DNA from: Limiplasma sp034927815
Lineage (GTDB): Bacteria; Bacillota; Clostridia; Christensenellales; Aristaeellaceae
Direction: 5' to 3'
Length of the DNA: 64,000 nucleotides
Assembly: GCA_034927815.1 (NCBI GenBank)
Contig: JAYFPK010000038.1
Span: 1-64,000 of the forward strand
The translations under genes and the position numbers were made by a program. Shown piece by piece: positions 50,838 to 59,599 of the stretch; within the stretch, counting starts at the first letter, position 1; every line of letters starts with the position of its first letter. Below the pieces are notes generated by a model. That model searched no databases. It was not told the origin of the DNA and saw only the letters and a program-made list of their open reading frames with translations.

Positions 50838-52271
50838 ATGTCCGCTTTTCTGGTTTCCCTCAACCCTCAAGCGCTCATTCTGTTGAGATTGAGCGCCATG
50901 CTGCTTTTCGCCTTCTGCTTTTCCCGCGTGACCAAGCTGCTGCGGCTTCCCAATGTGACGGGGTATATCCTTTCCGGCATCGTGATCGGCCCCTATGTCT
51001 TGGGCCTCGTTTCAGCCGGGATGGCCGATGCCATGTCGTTTCTCACGGACATAGCGCTGGCGTTTATCGCCTTTGGCACAGGCAAATACTTCAAATGGGC
51101 GGCGTTGAAGCAAAGCGGCCTTGGTATCGTCACCATCACGGTGCTGGAAGCCCTCATGGCCGCTTTGATGGTCACCGCCGCCATGGCCCTGGTCTTTCAC
51201 CTGCCTCTCCCCTTCTCCCTCCTTCTGGGCGCGATTGCCTCGGCAACGGCGCCCGCCTCCACGCTGATGACCATCCGGCAATATAAAGCCAAGGGACCCT
51301 TTGTCAACACCGTGTTGCAGGTAGTGGTGCTGGATGACGCCGTGGCCCTCATCGCTTTCAGCGTTTGCGCCACCGCCGCGCAGATTGTGGGCGCGCAACA
51401 ATCGGTGAACCTGGGCAGCGTGGTTCTCCCCATCTTCTACAACCTGGCCGCCGTCGGCCTGGGAGGCGCGGCCGCCTTTCTGCTTCGTCTGCTCATGAGG
51501 CATGTGCTATCCGCCTATAACCATCTTCTGATGACCGTCATTTTTTTGCTCGGGCTGTCGGGAGCCTGCGCCGCGGTCAATATCTCCCCCCTGCTTTCCT
51601 GTATGGTTTTCGGCACGGTACATGCCAACATTTCCAAGGGAAATACCGTTTTCAAGCGCGTAAACCGGTTTTCTCCGCCGGTTCTGACGCTGTTTTTCGT
51701 CGTTTCCGGCATGCGGCTGAACGTAGGGGCTCTACCGGTTGCGGGAATCACAGGGGTCGCCTATTTTCTCATTCGAATCGTAGGGAAATACCTCGGGGCC
51801 AGCCTGGGCGCGGTACTTGCCCGCGGCACGGCGGAGGTAAAAAAGTATCTGGGGCTGGCCCTCATTCCGCAAGCGGGGGTTTCCATCGGGCTTGCCGCGC
51901 TGGGGGAGAGGATTCTGCCCCATGATATGGGAATGCTGTTATCCACCATCATTCTGTCCTCCTCGGTTCTCTATGAAATCGTCGGTCCGGCGGCGGCAAA
52001 GTTCTCCATGCACCTGGCGGGAGCAATCCCCGCGCAAAGCTCTCCGGACGCTCCCACGGCATCTCTCCCGCCAGCGCGTATCAAACGCAAAAAAATGAAC
52101 CCGAAGCAGGAAATGGCGGCGGAGGCGGGCAAGGACGCCTTGCCCTCTTCCCCTTGTGGCGCACCGGTCTGGCAGGATTTTCGCAACGAGGAACCGGAAA
52201 ACGATCCGGACGGCGAAATCAGGCTGGGCACGGATACCCTGGCCCCTTTCAGGAAGCGGTGGGGGGAATAA
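50838..52271 (+). CDS. CPA2 family Na+/H+ or K+/H+ antiporter (KefB/NapA-like)
   Basis: A 477-residue transporter with 12-13 helices. RLPNVTGYILSGIVIGPYVLG is the CPA2 N-terminal signature, ATAPASTLMTIRQYKAKGPFVNTVLQVVVLDDAVALIAFS contains the ion-binding region with a DD pair, and GLALIPQAGVSIGLAALG is the conserved late helix. No TrkA-N/RCK domain follows; instead a polar tail of about 75 residues. AAGGAGGAAGCGCGT precedes the ATG at 50838. Confidence 0.92.
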   Translation: MSAFLVSLNPQALILLRLSAMLLFAFCFSRVTKLLRLPNVTGYILSGIVIGPYVLGLVSAGMADAMSFLTDIALAFIAFGTGKYFKWAALKQSGLGIVTITVLEALMAALMVTAAMALVFHLPLPFSLLLGAIASATAPASTLMTIRQYKAKGPFVNTVLQVVVLDDAVALIAFSVCATAAQIVGAQQSVNLGSVVLPIFYNLAAVGLGGAAAFLLRLLMRHVLSAYNHLLMTVIFLLGLSGACAAVNISPLLSCMVFGTVHANISKGNTVFKRVNRFSPPVLTLFFVVSGMRLNVGALPVAGITGVAYFLIRIVGKYLGASLGAVLARGTAEVKKYLGLALIPQAGVSIGLAALGERILPHDMGMLLSTIILSSSVLYEIVGPAAAKFSMHLAGAIPAQSSPDAPTASLPPARIKRKKMNPKQEMAAEAGKDALPSSPCGAPVWQDFRNEEPENDPDGEIRLGTDTLAPFRKRWGE

Positions 52272-52324
52272 CGCCCGCCATAGGGCGGCAAACCCCGCCG
52301 TTTCAAAGGAATTGAAACCATGCA

Positions 52325-52354
52325 AAGGAGCCCGCCGGTTGTGGCGGGCTCCTT
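52325..52354 (+). terminator. Terminator of the antiporter gene
   Basis: Perfect arms AAGGAGCCCGCC (52325-52336) and GGCGGGCTCCTT (52343-52354), about 55 bases past the stop. The tail is TCCCCC rather than a T-run. Confidence 0.65.
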
Positions 52355-52451
52355 TCCCCCAAAAAAATGAGGAAGGCCGGATATGCAGCAAAATTTCACG
52401 CCGAGCTTCTAAACGTGCTTTTGACGAGCCAGGCGTAAAAAAATACCCTCC

Positions 52452-52601
52452 ATGCCGGCCTTGAATACAGAATATGCGAAGCTTTTATCGGAAAAGAAAA
52501 CCACTGATACAAAATACCGTCGGATACGCATCGAGATAAAAAAGCTCCTTGCCGTGAAGCAGAATATAGATCGTTTGTTAAGGACAAACGAGCCTGGATA
52601 A
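52452..52601 (+). pseudogene. C-terminal fragment of a mobilization relaxase
   Basis: The reading frame MPALNTEYAKLLSEKKTTDT...KKLLAVKQNIDRLLRTNEPG closely resembles the last 50 residues of clostridial MobA/MobL-type relaxases (typical pattern: EYxxLLxEKKxxYxxYRxAxxExxELLxAKxNVDxLL). In-frame codons before the ATG read RKKIPS, which continues the match, but a TGA stands shortly upstream and the relaxase body is gone. This is debris of a conjugative or mobilizable element beside the XRE repressor genes. Confidence 0.6.
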
Positions 52602-52643
52602 CGAGAAAAAGGCGAACGGCTACATTGAATAAACTCCGGTTCC

Positions 52644-52865
52644 TTATTTCTTGCGGGGATACGGTTCCTTTATATCCGTGAGGTTCAGCAGATAATCCAC
52701 GCTTGTTTCATAAAATTTAGCCAGTTTGATCGCAAATGGCAAAGGCAGTTCACGCTCACCGCGCTCATATTTTGAATAAAGAGATTGATCGCAACACAAA
52801 TAAAGCGCAAGAGCTGCTTGTGATAAATCCTTGTCTTCACGCAAATCACGCAACCGGTATTTCAT
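52644..52865 (-). CDS. XRE family HTH regulator (short)
   Basis: A 73-residue protein: LRDLREDKDLSQAALALYLCCDQSLYSKYERGERELPLPFAIKLAKFYETSVDYLLNLTD is a complete Cro/CI helix-turn-helix. The ATG at 52865 has GGGTGAAGT upstream. It is divergent from the second XRE gene, an arrangement common in mobile-element control regions. Confidence 0.85.
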   Translation of the reverse strand: MKYRLRDLREDKDLSQAALALYLCCDQSLYSKYERGERELPLPFAIKLAKFYETSVDYLLNLTDIKEPYPRKK

Positions 52866-52961
52866 ATACTTCACCCGGTGCCATTATAGAGGACGACAAT
52901 TCTTGCTCTTGCATTTCAGGACAAATAGTCCTAATATGGATAAAAAGCATGGAGCGAAGAT

Positions 52962-53276
52962 ATGGATTTAGACTACAAGGCGATGGGGATTCGGATACGA
53001 AATCTGCGGATAAAACAACACCTGACACAGGCTGATGTGGCAGAGGCATGCGCTATTTCCACTTCGTATGTGGGGCATCTTGAGCGGGGAACGCGTAAAG
53101 CCAGCCTCGAAACGCTGGTGCATATTTGTGAAACGCTAAAAATATCAACGGATTATGCCCTGAAAGGTATCTGTATACCTGACCGGGGGAGCGCGGCGCA
53201 CCCCCAAAAAACGCAGACGATTCGTAAAATTGTAGGCGTACTGGACGCCTATTTCGACGAATGGTTTGAAGAATAA
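52962..53276 (+). CDS. XRE family HTH regulator
   Basis: A 104-residue protein with MGIRIRNLRIKQHLTQADVAEACAISTSYVGHLERGTRKASLETLVHICETLKISTDYAL, an XRE HTH, and a C-terminal helix (IRKIVGVLDAYFDEWF) that may dimerise. GGAGCGAAGAT precedes the ATG. It faces away from the first XRE gene. Confidence 0.88.
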   Translation: MDLDYKAMGIRIRNLRIKQHLTQADVAEACAISTSYVGHLERGTRKASLETLVHICETLKISTDYALKGICIPDRGSAAHPQKTQTIRKIVGVLDAYFDEWFEE

Positions 53277-53424
53277 AACGGGAAAAGGTGTACCATCAAT
53301 ACAGCGGCCTACTAGGGAAGTCCAAAAGGCTCGTGGCCGGCAGCCCGTAAAACAAGTGTCCGTAGGGCACGCAGCCGCGCCGCAAGGCGCGCTCTGAGCG
53401 TTGGGGCTGCATCCCAACAAGCAG

Positions 53425-53463
53425 AAAACAGGCGGATTTCGCGGAGCGTAAATCGCCTGTTTT
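53425..53463 (+). terminator. Terminator-like hairpin downstream of the XRE gene
   Basis: AAAACAGGCGGATTT pairs with AAATCGCCTGTTTT (one bulge) and ends in a T-run, about 150 bases after the stop at 53276. Confidence 0.6.
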
Positions 53464-53486
53464 GGCATGATGGGTACCATCATGCC
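53464..53486. repeat. Perfect 10-base-arm palindrome
   Basis: GGCATGATGG and CCATCATGCC around GTA. It immediately follows the hairpin at 53425-53463. It could be a recombination or regulatory site. Confidence 0.5.
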
Positions 53487-53536
53487 TTGTTTGCCGCGAC
53501 ATTTTACCCAGTGGCGGGTTGCTGGCACCCTCGGGC

Positions 53537-53743
53537 ATGAAAGCCAGGTTTCGCGAGAAGAATCTCTGGCAGGTGAGCATGGAGGGTACGAAGCCCGTAC
53601 ATAGGGAAGCGAGCAACGTACGTGTAACCGATATCCAAACAGGTGACATCGTCAAGGCTCATGACATCTGCAATCCCTTTGCCAAAGAAGGAGGGGTAAG
53701 CTTTTACGACGATACCCACATTGATGCTGTTTTGCATGCCTGA
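53537..53743 (+). CDS. Possible small ORF of unknown function
   Basis: A 68-residue frame starting MKARFREKNLWQVSMEG with normal-looking codon use (VRVTDIQTGDIVKAHDICNPFAKEGG). No ribosome site is evident and I recognise no family. It may be a remnant of a gene from the mobile element, or chance. Confidence 0.3.
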   Translation: MKARFREKNLWQVSMEGTKPVHREASNVRVTDIQTGDIVKAHDICNPFAKEGGVSFYDDTHIDAVLHA

Positions 53744-53998
53744 GGAGCCCGGCTCCGCTTACATCTATCTTTTCAATATCAATGTCGAAGAATAAGCGTG
53801 GCGTTTGTCCACTGTGACCACAGCACTGTGATTCGACACCGGGCACAATAAAACACCTGCGGATTGGGCAGCGCAACTCAAAAGTTGGGGTCCTTATTGT
53901 TATCAAGCAATGATTCCATATACTGCCGGCGGTTTGATTGCCTATGATATTGGCTGGAAGAACCCCCTCTTTCTATTCGCTTGTTCCCCAATAGCTCC

Positions 53999-54430
53999 TC
54001 ACAGCATATCCTTCATCTTTTCCAGTGCCATGCGGTACCCGTCAATGCCCATGCCGCAGATCTGCCCCACGCACGCATCCACCAGCACCGAATGATGCCT
54101 GAAGGGCTCGCGCTTATGCGTGTTGGAGATATGCACTTCAATACAGGGCAGGCCCACGCCTAAAAGCGCGTCATAAAGTGAGTACGCGTAGTGGCCATAC
54201 GCGCCGGGGTTAATGATAATCCCATCCGCCGTGTTCAGGCACTGCTGAATGCGCGTCACCAGATCGCCTTCGCTGTTGCTTTGGAAGAACGAAACCCCTA
54301 TGCCCAGCCTGTCGGCATGGGTTTGAATCATTTTTTCCACATCCGCGAGGGTCGTGCTCCCGTAAAGCTCCGGCTCGCGCTTGCCGATCATGTTGAGGTT
54401 CGGCCCGTTGATGACGGCAACCTGTTTCAT
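53999..54430 (-). CDS. aroQ: Type II 3-dehydroquinate dehydratase
   Basis: A 143-residue dodecamer-type enzyme converting 3-dehydroquinate to 3-dehydroshikimate. VAVINGPNLNMIGKREPELYGSTTLADVE holds the flexible lid with the catalytic Tyr, IINPGAYGHYAYSLYDAL the active loop, and EVHISNTHKREPFRHHSV the catalytic His region. GGAGGGTGGAA precedes the ATG at 54430. Its place beside yhcH, a TRAP importer and kdu genes, not other aro genes, suggests a catabolic or accessory role. Confidence 0.93.
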   Translation of the reverse strand: MKQVAVINGPNLNMIGKREPELYGSTTLADVEKMIQTHADRLGIGVSFFQSNSEGDLVTRIQQCLNTADGIIINPGAYGHYAYSLYDALLGVGLPCIEVHISNTHKREPFRHHSVLVDACVGQICGMGIDGYRMALEKMKDML

Positions 54431-54446
54431 TTCCACCCTCCTTCCC

Positions 54447-54902
54447 TTACGCTACGCGTACCTTAATGCATGCCTTGCGCACCTTGGCGGGCACCAGCGC
54501 GCGCTTTTGCGGCATGTGAAGTTCGCCTGGAAAAACAATGGCGATGTCCCCTTCCTGAAGAAGGAGGTACTGGCACTCCTTTTCAAAGAAAACCGCGTCT
54601 GCCTTTTCGTCATAAGGCGTACAGGGTTCACTGGCGCGCTCCTGGGGGGCGTAGCCCAAATATTCAAAACCTTCGCGCACGTAGTGCACATCCGCATACA
54701 TGCGGTGTACTTCAAGGCCGCAATTGTCAATGGTCTTAGAGGTGTATTCCTGCACAAGGATAAACACGTTATCCCCGTCAATATCGTGGCGGCCCAGTTC
54801 CATTTCACTGATGTCATTGCTCTTCAAAAACTCGAAAGCCTTTTTGAAATTCTCACCGAACGGGTAGTAGTGCTCCGCATGCTTCAACGTATCAATTACC
54901 AT
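54447..54902 (-). CDS. YhcH/YjgK/YiaL family beta-sandwich protein (DUF386)
   Basis: A 151-residue cupin-like protein. LEVHRMYADVHYVREGFEYLGYAP, EKECQYLLLQEGDIAIVFPGELHMPQ and KVRKACIKVRV are family signatures including the metal-binding His/Glu set. Relatives sit in sialic acid and sugar-acid operons. AAGGAGG stands before the ATG at 54902; it is 16 bases upstream of aroQ, so the pair is an operon. Confidence 0.9.
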   Translation of the reverse strand: MVIDTLKHAEHYYPFGENFKKAFEFLKSNDISEMELGRHDIDGDNVFILVQEYTSKTIDNCGLEVHRMYADVHYVREGFEYLGYAPQERASEPCTPYDEKADAVFFEKECQYLLLQEGDIAIVFPGELHMPQKRALVPAKVRKACIKVRVA

Positions 54903-55060
54903 AATGATCCTCCTTTTGTGCTGTGTCTTGGGTAAAGCACAGTATATTTGACAGTAGTATACATCGAAGAAAAGACAATTTCCTTGCATTCCTTACGGAA
55001 AACCTTGCATTTCATACAACTTATGGTATCTTGTTGTCATAAAAGCACAGGAGGCGCACC

Positions 55061-55921
55061 ATGCTCCACACCACCTGCCAATGCGCCATCGCGGCCTGCA
55101 TGGAAAAGAAAACCTATGCCGTGTCCCTGCTGGCACAGGATGAAAAGGCGTCAGACATGCACATACACGACTGTTATGAAATTTTTGTCACCCTTTCAGG
55201 CGGCAATCACTTTATCATCGGCCAACGGATTTACGAAACGCCCCGTGGTTCGCTCTTTGCCATCAACCCCTACGAGGCGCACAAACCCATCATCACAAGC
55301 AACGCCGCCTATGAGCGCTACGCCATTTCCCTTCATCCCCAGTATGTGGAGCAGCTTTCCTCCCATGAAACCGATCTCTCCCGTTGCTTTATGGAACGGG
55401 GCGAAGGGTTTGACCACCGCATCCTCATGGATACCGCAACCTTAAACCACCTTATCGCTTTAGTCGAGGGCATTACCCATAGCCACGGCTTTGGCATTGA
55501 TTTACTGGCGCGGGCGGCTTTTACGCAGCTGCTGATCATGGTGAATGAGCTTTACCAGTCCCGTGCGCCGCACGCCCCGTTGCCCCTGCCAAAACACGCG
55601 CTTGTTGAAAGGCTTTTGGCCTATATCCACCAGCACATCCGCGAGCCTTTATCCCTTGAAGTGCTGTCCCAGGAGCTTTTTGTGAGCGTCGGCACGCTTT
55701 GCCGGCTCTTTCGGCAGGAAACGGGTACAACCATCAACAAATATATCCTCTCCCGCCGCATCAGCCTGGCGAAGCAATTTTTAATGGAGGGCCGCCAGGT
55801 ACAGGAGGTGGCAACCCTGTGCGGTTTTGGGGATTATTCGCACTTCATTCGTTCCTTTGGGCGTCTGGTTGGCACCAGCCCGAAACAATATGCGCTGAGC
55901 CGCGCGTCCTCCCCGTTTTAA
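55061..55921 (+). CDS. AraC family transcriptional regulator
   Basis: A 286-residue regulator: N-terminal cupin-like sensor (MHIHDCYEIFVTLSGGNHFIIG; INPYEAHKPI) and C-terminal double HTH (EVLSQELFVSVGTLCRLFRQETGTTINKYILSRRISLAKQFL; EVATLCGFGDYSHFIRSFGRLVGTSPKQY). AGGAGGCGCACC precedes the ATG. It is divergent from yhcH-aroQ and lies upstream of the TRAP operon, so it may control either. Confidence 0.93.
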   Translation: MLHTTCQCAIAACMEKKTYAVSLLAQDEKASDMHIHDCYEIFVTLSGGNHFIIGQRIYETPRGSLFAINPYEAHKPIITSNAAYERYAISLHPQYVEQLSSHETDLSRCFMERGEGFDHRILMDTATLNHLIALVEGITHSHGFGIDLLARAAFTQLLIMVNELYQSRAPHAPLPLPKHALVERLLAYIHQHIREPLSLEVLSQELFVSVGTLCRLFRQETGTTINKYILSRRISLAKQFLMEGRQVQEVATLCGFGDYSHFIRSFGRLVGTSPKQYALSRASSPF

Positions 55922-56027
55922 GTGAAAAAAGAACGCATGTCATCCTACTATATATGACTCAAAAATAGTTGTTATTTTTGTTTATTTATTACAGTTTTAG
56001 ATTGTTAAAATTGTGATTTTTGTGTTG

Positions 56028-56056
56028 TTTACTTTCGACCTCTCCTATGTTATCAT
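56028..56056 (+). promoter_or_regulatory. Possible promoter of the TRAP operon
   Basis: TTTACT (56028-56033), 17 bases, TATCAT (56051-56056) in an AT-rich region about 105 bases before dctP. Moderate match only. Confidence 0.4.
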
Positions 56057-56162
56057 ACAAACTAGATAGTGAACGTATGCAACCAAGTCTCGTATGTATC
56101 CTACACGGCGATGATGGGCGGCATCCGTCACAAAAATTCTATTCTAAAGGAGATGACAATTC

Positions 56163-57158
56163 ATGAAAAGGTCGATCGTATGGATTCTCGCGCTTGTCAT
56201 GGTCTTTACCTCAGTGGGATTCGCGCAGGCTCAGACCGTGCTGAAGCTCAGCGAGGTACACGCGGAGGGCTACCCCACCGCTATGGCGGATCATGAGTTC
56301 GCCCGCCTGGTGGAAGAAAAAACGGAAGGGCGCATCAAGGTAGAGGTGTATACGGGCGGTACGCTTTACGGGGGAGAGCCTGACGCCATCGAAGCCCTGC
56401 AGCTGGGCGACTTGGCCTTTGCCCGCGTATCCGCTTCTCCAGTCGCCAACTTCGTGCCCTCCATCAATGCCATTCAGATGCCCTACCTGTACAAAAGCGG
56501 CGATCATATGTGGGCGGTGCTCAACGGCGAAATCGGCCAGAGCCTGCTGGGCGGCATCGAAACGTCCAATTCCGGCCTGATCGGCCTGTGCTACTATGAC
56601 GCCGGCGCACGCTCCTTCTACCTGACCAAGGAAATCCGCACGCCGGCGGATATGGCGGGGCTTAAAATCCGCATGCAGAACAACACCATGATGCTGGATA
56701 TGGTGAAGCTGCTGGGCGCTACCGGCGTGGCCGGCATCGGTCCGGGGGATGTGTACAACGCCATTGAGACCCGGGTGGTAGACGGCGCTGAGAACAACTG
56801 GCCCACATACCAGAACATGGGCGACTACAACGCGGCTAAGTTCTACATCCTGGACGCCCATACCAGGGTTCCCGAAATCCTGTTGGCCTCCAAGGACGTG
56901 ATGGCTTCTCTCTCTGAGGAGGACCAAGCCATCATCCGCGAGTGCGCCGTAGCGGTTCAAGCATATGAAATTGAGCAATGGGCCTTGAAGGAAGCTTCCT
57001 CCGAGGAGATCGTCCGCGCTGCCGGCGTTACCGTCGTTGAACTGACTCCGCAAGAGCGCGCCCAGTTTGAAGAAGCCATGGCGCCCCTGTACGACCAGTA
57101 CGGCGCTGATTACGTGGATATCATCAACGCCATCAAGGAGATAGGCAAGGATTTCTAA
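56163..57158 (+). CDS. dctP: TRAP transporter substrate-binding protein (DctP family)
   Basis: A 331-residue exported protein with a Sec signal (RSIVWILALVMVFTSVGFAQAQ, no lipobox). FYLTKEIRTPADMAGLKIRMQNNTMMLDMVKLLGAT carries the conserved Arg that binds the carboxylate, and GVYNAI-like GDVYNAIETRVVDGAENNW is the family signature. It probably delivers a uronate, ketouronate or similar acid. AAAGGAG is 9 bases upstream. Confidence 0.94.
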   Translation: MKRSIVWILALVMVFTSVGFAQAQTVLKLSEVHAEGYPTAMADHEFARLVEEKTEGRIKVEVYTGGTLYGGEPDAIEALQLGDLAFARVSASPVANFVPSINAIQMPYLYKSGDHMWAVLNGEIGQSLLGGIETSNSGLIGLCYYDAGARSFYLTKEIRTPADMAGLKIRMQNNTMMLDMVKLLGATGVAGIGPGDVYNAIETRVVDGAENNWPTYQNMGDYNAAKFYILDAHTRVPEILLASKDVMASLSEEDQAIIRECAVAVQAYEIEQWALKEASSEEIVRAAGVTVVELTPQERAQFEEAMAPLYDQYGADYVDIINAIKEIGKDF

Positions 57159-57244
57159 GCCTTATACATTCGGCTGTTCTGGGAGAGGGATCCTTATGGC
57201 AGTCCCAAAGGGTCCCTCTCCAGTCATTTGATGGGGGTGGATTT

Positions 57245-57805
57245 GTGGCTAAAGTTCTCCACAGCGTCAATCGCTGGATGAATTATGCGATGCTGTTTCT
57301 CTCCGAGCTGGCGCTGGCAGCCATGGCGGTAATCGTCATTCTCACCGTCATCCTGCGCTATTTCTTCAATTCGGGCCTTGCCTGGGCTGAAGAGGTGCCG
57401 CGGCTGCTGGTGGGTTATTTTGCATTTTTTGCCTGCGCCATGGGTGTCCGCGACCGCGAACATATGGGTATGGGCTTCATTTATGAGTTATTTCCCAAAA
57501 ACGGCAAGATACGGGCTGCGATCGACCTTTTTGCCGATCTTTGCGTTTTGGCTTGCGGGCTTTTCATGTTCTACTATGGCGGCCTGCGCGTGATGAAGCT
57601 GATGACGATGAGCGGATTCCTGCCGATTACCCAGTGGCCCAACTGGGTGCGCTACGCCGCTGTTCCCGTGGCTGGTTTTATGATTATTTTTGATTGTATC
57701 CTGTTCCTCACCAAGGTCATCAAGCCGGGAGACAAGCTCTTTTCAGAGCCTGAGGAAGAAGATGCCCTGCCGTTGTTGGAAGGCCGGAAGGAGGCTGTCG
57801 AATGA
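57245..57805 (+). CDS. dctQ: TRAP transporter small membrane subunit (DctQ family)
   Basis: A 186-residue protein with four helices (MLFLSELALAAMAVIVILTVILRYFF; GYFAFFACAMGVRDREHMGMGF is the typical DctQ loop). GTG start at 57245 with GGGGGTGG upstream. It overlaps dctM by 4 bases. Confidence 0.92.
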   Translation: MAKVLHSVNRWMNYAMLFLSELALAAMAVIVILTVILRYFFNSGLAWAEEVPRLLVGYFAFFACAMGVRDREHMGMGFIYELFPKNGKIRAAIDLFADLCVLACGLFMFYYGGLRVMKLMTMSGFLPITQWPNWVRYAAVPVAGFMIIFDCILFLTKVIKPGDKLFSEPEEEDALPLLEGRKEAVE

Positions 57806-59133
57806 GTAGCTCAGACCTTGCAACCATCATTCTTCTGGGCGGATTTATCCTCTTGATGTTCCTGCGTGTGCCCATTGCCTTTACGATGCTGCTCCCCGCC
57901 CTGGGCGCCGCCGCGGTAAGCGGCACCAACCTGACCGCTTTGGTGAACGCCATGCTGGATGGCGTTTCCAGTTTCACCCTCCTGGCCATCCCTTTTTTCA
58001 TCCTGATGGGGGAAATCATGGGAGCGGGAAGAATCTCCGAAAAGATTGTGGCACTGGCCAACTTGCTTGTGGGACGCTACCGGGGCGGACTGGCGTATGT
58101 TAACTGCCTGGATTCCATGTTCTTTGGCGGCCTCTCCGGCTCCGCCATAGCGGATGTTTCATCCCTGGGCTCCGTGGTGATCCCCATGATGGTGAAGCAG
58201 GGATACACCCCTGAGTTTTCGGTGGCGCTGACCATTTCCACCGCCTGCCAGGGCGTGTTGATCCCCCCCAGCCATAACATGGTGATCTATGCCCTGGCGG
58301 CCACCGGCATGGTGGTCAGCGGGAGAATGATCAACGTCAACCTGGAGCATCTGCTCATGGCCGGTGCGCTACCCGGCATTCTGTTAGGCCTTTCCCTCAT
58401 GCTTTTGTGCTTCTTCCTGCGTATGCGCTATAAATTCCCCCCGGGAATGGTCGTCCCCAAGGGCCAGCGCCTCAAGGTGGCGTTGGACGGCATCCTCCCT
58501 ATGTTCACCCTGGTTATCATCATGGGCGGCGTGGCCGCGGGTATCTTTACCGTTACCGAGTCCTCGGCCTTTGGCTGCCTGTACACCTTCATCCTCACCT
58601 ATCTGGTGTACCGTTCCGCGAAGCTGCGGGAAATCGGCAAGGTGCTGAAAAACTCCCTCAAAACCCTCGCCATCGTGCTTACGCTGATCGGAACTTCAAA
58701 AGCCTTCGCCTTTATGATGACCGACCTTCGCATCCCGGAAATGATCACCAATTTCCTCCTGAGCATCAGCCAAAATAAATATGTGATCTTACTGATCCTC
58801 AATGTGTTGCTGCTGCTGCTGGGCGGCCTCATGGACATGGCTCCCATGATTGTGATCATGACCCCCATTTTGCTTCCGGTTGTAACCAGCCCCATCGTCG
58901 GCATGGATCCGGTCCATTTCGGCGTGGTGATGATTTTCAACGCAGCCATCGGCCTGCTGACGCCCCCTGTGGGCACGGTCCTGTTCGTGGGCACTGCCAT
59001 CGGCAATACGACTCTTGAGAAGGTAACGGTGGCAACGCTGCCCATGCTTGCCATGATGGTCGTGGTACTGCTGCTGGTTACCTACATCCCCGAAATATCC
59101 ATGTGGCTGCCCAGGGTTCTTTTTGGCAGCTGA
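57802..59133 (+). CDS. dctM: TRAP transporter large membrane subunit (DctM family)
   Basis: A 443-residue permease with about 12 helices. FLRVPIAFTMLLPALGAAA, the first-half signature PFFILMGEIMGAGRISEKIV, GGLSGSAIADVSSLGSVVIPMM and PVGTVLFVGTAIG are all characteristic. Energised by a sodium or proton gradient with DctPQ. Confidence 0.95.
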   Translation: MSSSDLATIILLGGFILLMFLRVPIAFTMLLPALGAAAVSGTNLTALVNAMLDGVSSFTLLAIPFFILMGEIMGAGRISEKIVALANLLVGRYRGGLAYVNCLDSMFFGGLSGSAIADVSSLGSVVIPMMVKQGYTPEFSVALTISTACQGVLIPPSHNMVIYALAATGMVVSGRMINVNLEHLLMAGALPGILLGLSLMLLCFFLRMRYKFPPGMVVPKGQRLKVALDGILPMFTLVIIMGGVAAGIFTVTESSAFGCLYTFILTYLVYRSAKLREIGKVLKNSLKTLAIVLTLIGTSKAFAFMMTDLRIPEMITNFLLSISQNKYVILLILNVLLLLLGGLMDMAPMIVIMTPILLPVVTSPIVGMDPVHFGVVMIFNAAIGLLTPPVGTVLFVGTAIGNTTLEKVTVATLPMLAMMVVVLLLVTYIPEISMWLPRVLFGS

Positions 59134-59155
59134 GGCCGTTGTGGAGGATAAAAGC

Positions 59156-59488
59156 ATGAAATCAGTTGTCGTAAGGGTTCAGGATACAAGAGCCGAAAGC
59201 GTGGGCAGCGGCGTAACCCGCAGGATCCTTGCCTACCTGCCCCAGCAAATGATCGTTGAAGTAAGCTTTGAGCAAGGAGCCCGCGGCACGGTCCACGCGC
59301 ACCCTCATGTCCAATCCACTTATGTGCTCAAGGGCGAGTTTCTATTCACCATCCAGGGCGCGGAGTATCCGGTTCGGGCGGGGGATACCCTTGCCTTCGC
59401 CCCCAATGAAGCCCATGGCTGCGTGTGCAAGGCGCAAGGCGTCCTGATCGACGTTTTTACGCCCATGCGGGAGGATTTTATCCAATAG
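59156..59488 (+). CDS. Small cupin-domain protein
   Basis: A 110-residue single-cupin protein: GTVHAHPHVQSTYVLKGEFLFTIQG (motif 1 with two His and a Lys/Glu-like set) and DTLAFAPNEAHGCVC (motif 2). Similar cupins (KdgF-like) ring-open unsaturated uronates to DKI, a plausible role next to kduI/kduD. GGAGGATAAAAGC precedes the ATG. Last gene of the TRAP operon. Confidence 0.88.
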   Translation: MKSVVVRVQDTRAESVGSGVTRRILAYLPQQMIVEVSFEQGARGTVHAHPHVQSTYVLKGEFLFTIQGAEYPVRAGDTLAFAPNEAHGCVCKAQGVLIDVFTPMREDFIQ

Positions 59489-59532
59489 GCGCTTCTCCGC
59501 CAGAGCAAAGGACCCGTAGCCAAACGGCCAAG

Positions 59533-59581
59533 AAAAACAGAGCCAATGCGGTGGGTGTCAACCTCATTGGCTCTGTTTTTT
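59533..59581. terminator. Bidirectional terminator between the TRAP operon and gntR
   Basis: AAAAACAGAGCCAATG pairs with CATTGGCTCTGTTTTT; A-run on the left, T-run on the right, so it can stop both convergent transcripts. Confidence 0.85.
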
Positions 59582-59599
59582 GCACATGAAGCCCCTTGT

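Larger units (their letters stand above)
53277..53998. other. 720-base structured stretch with mobile-element character
   Basis: Between the XRE gene and aroQ no full gene is supported. The stretch contains a strong hairpin with T-run (53425-53463), a perfect palindrome (53464-53486) and the small ORF listed at 53537-53743. ORFs on the minus strand across 53145-53906 are Cys/Pro-rich and look non-coding. I could not assign the segment to a known element. Confidence 0.5.

Noticed and set aside
52644..53276. XRE pair as a toxin-antitoxin or phage-defence module
   Set aside because: Both products are plain HTH repressors; no toxin, nuclease or effector gene is attached.
53145..53906. Minus-strand ORFs across the structured stretch
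   Set aside because: Cys/Pro-rich, overlapping hairpins and the XRE gene on the other strand, no ribosome site.
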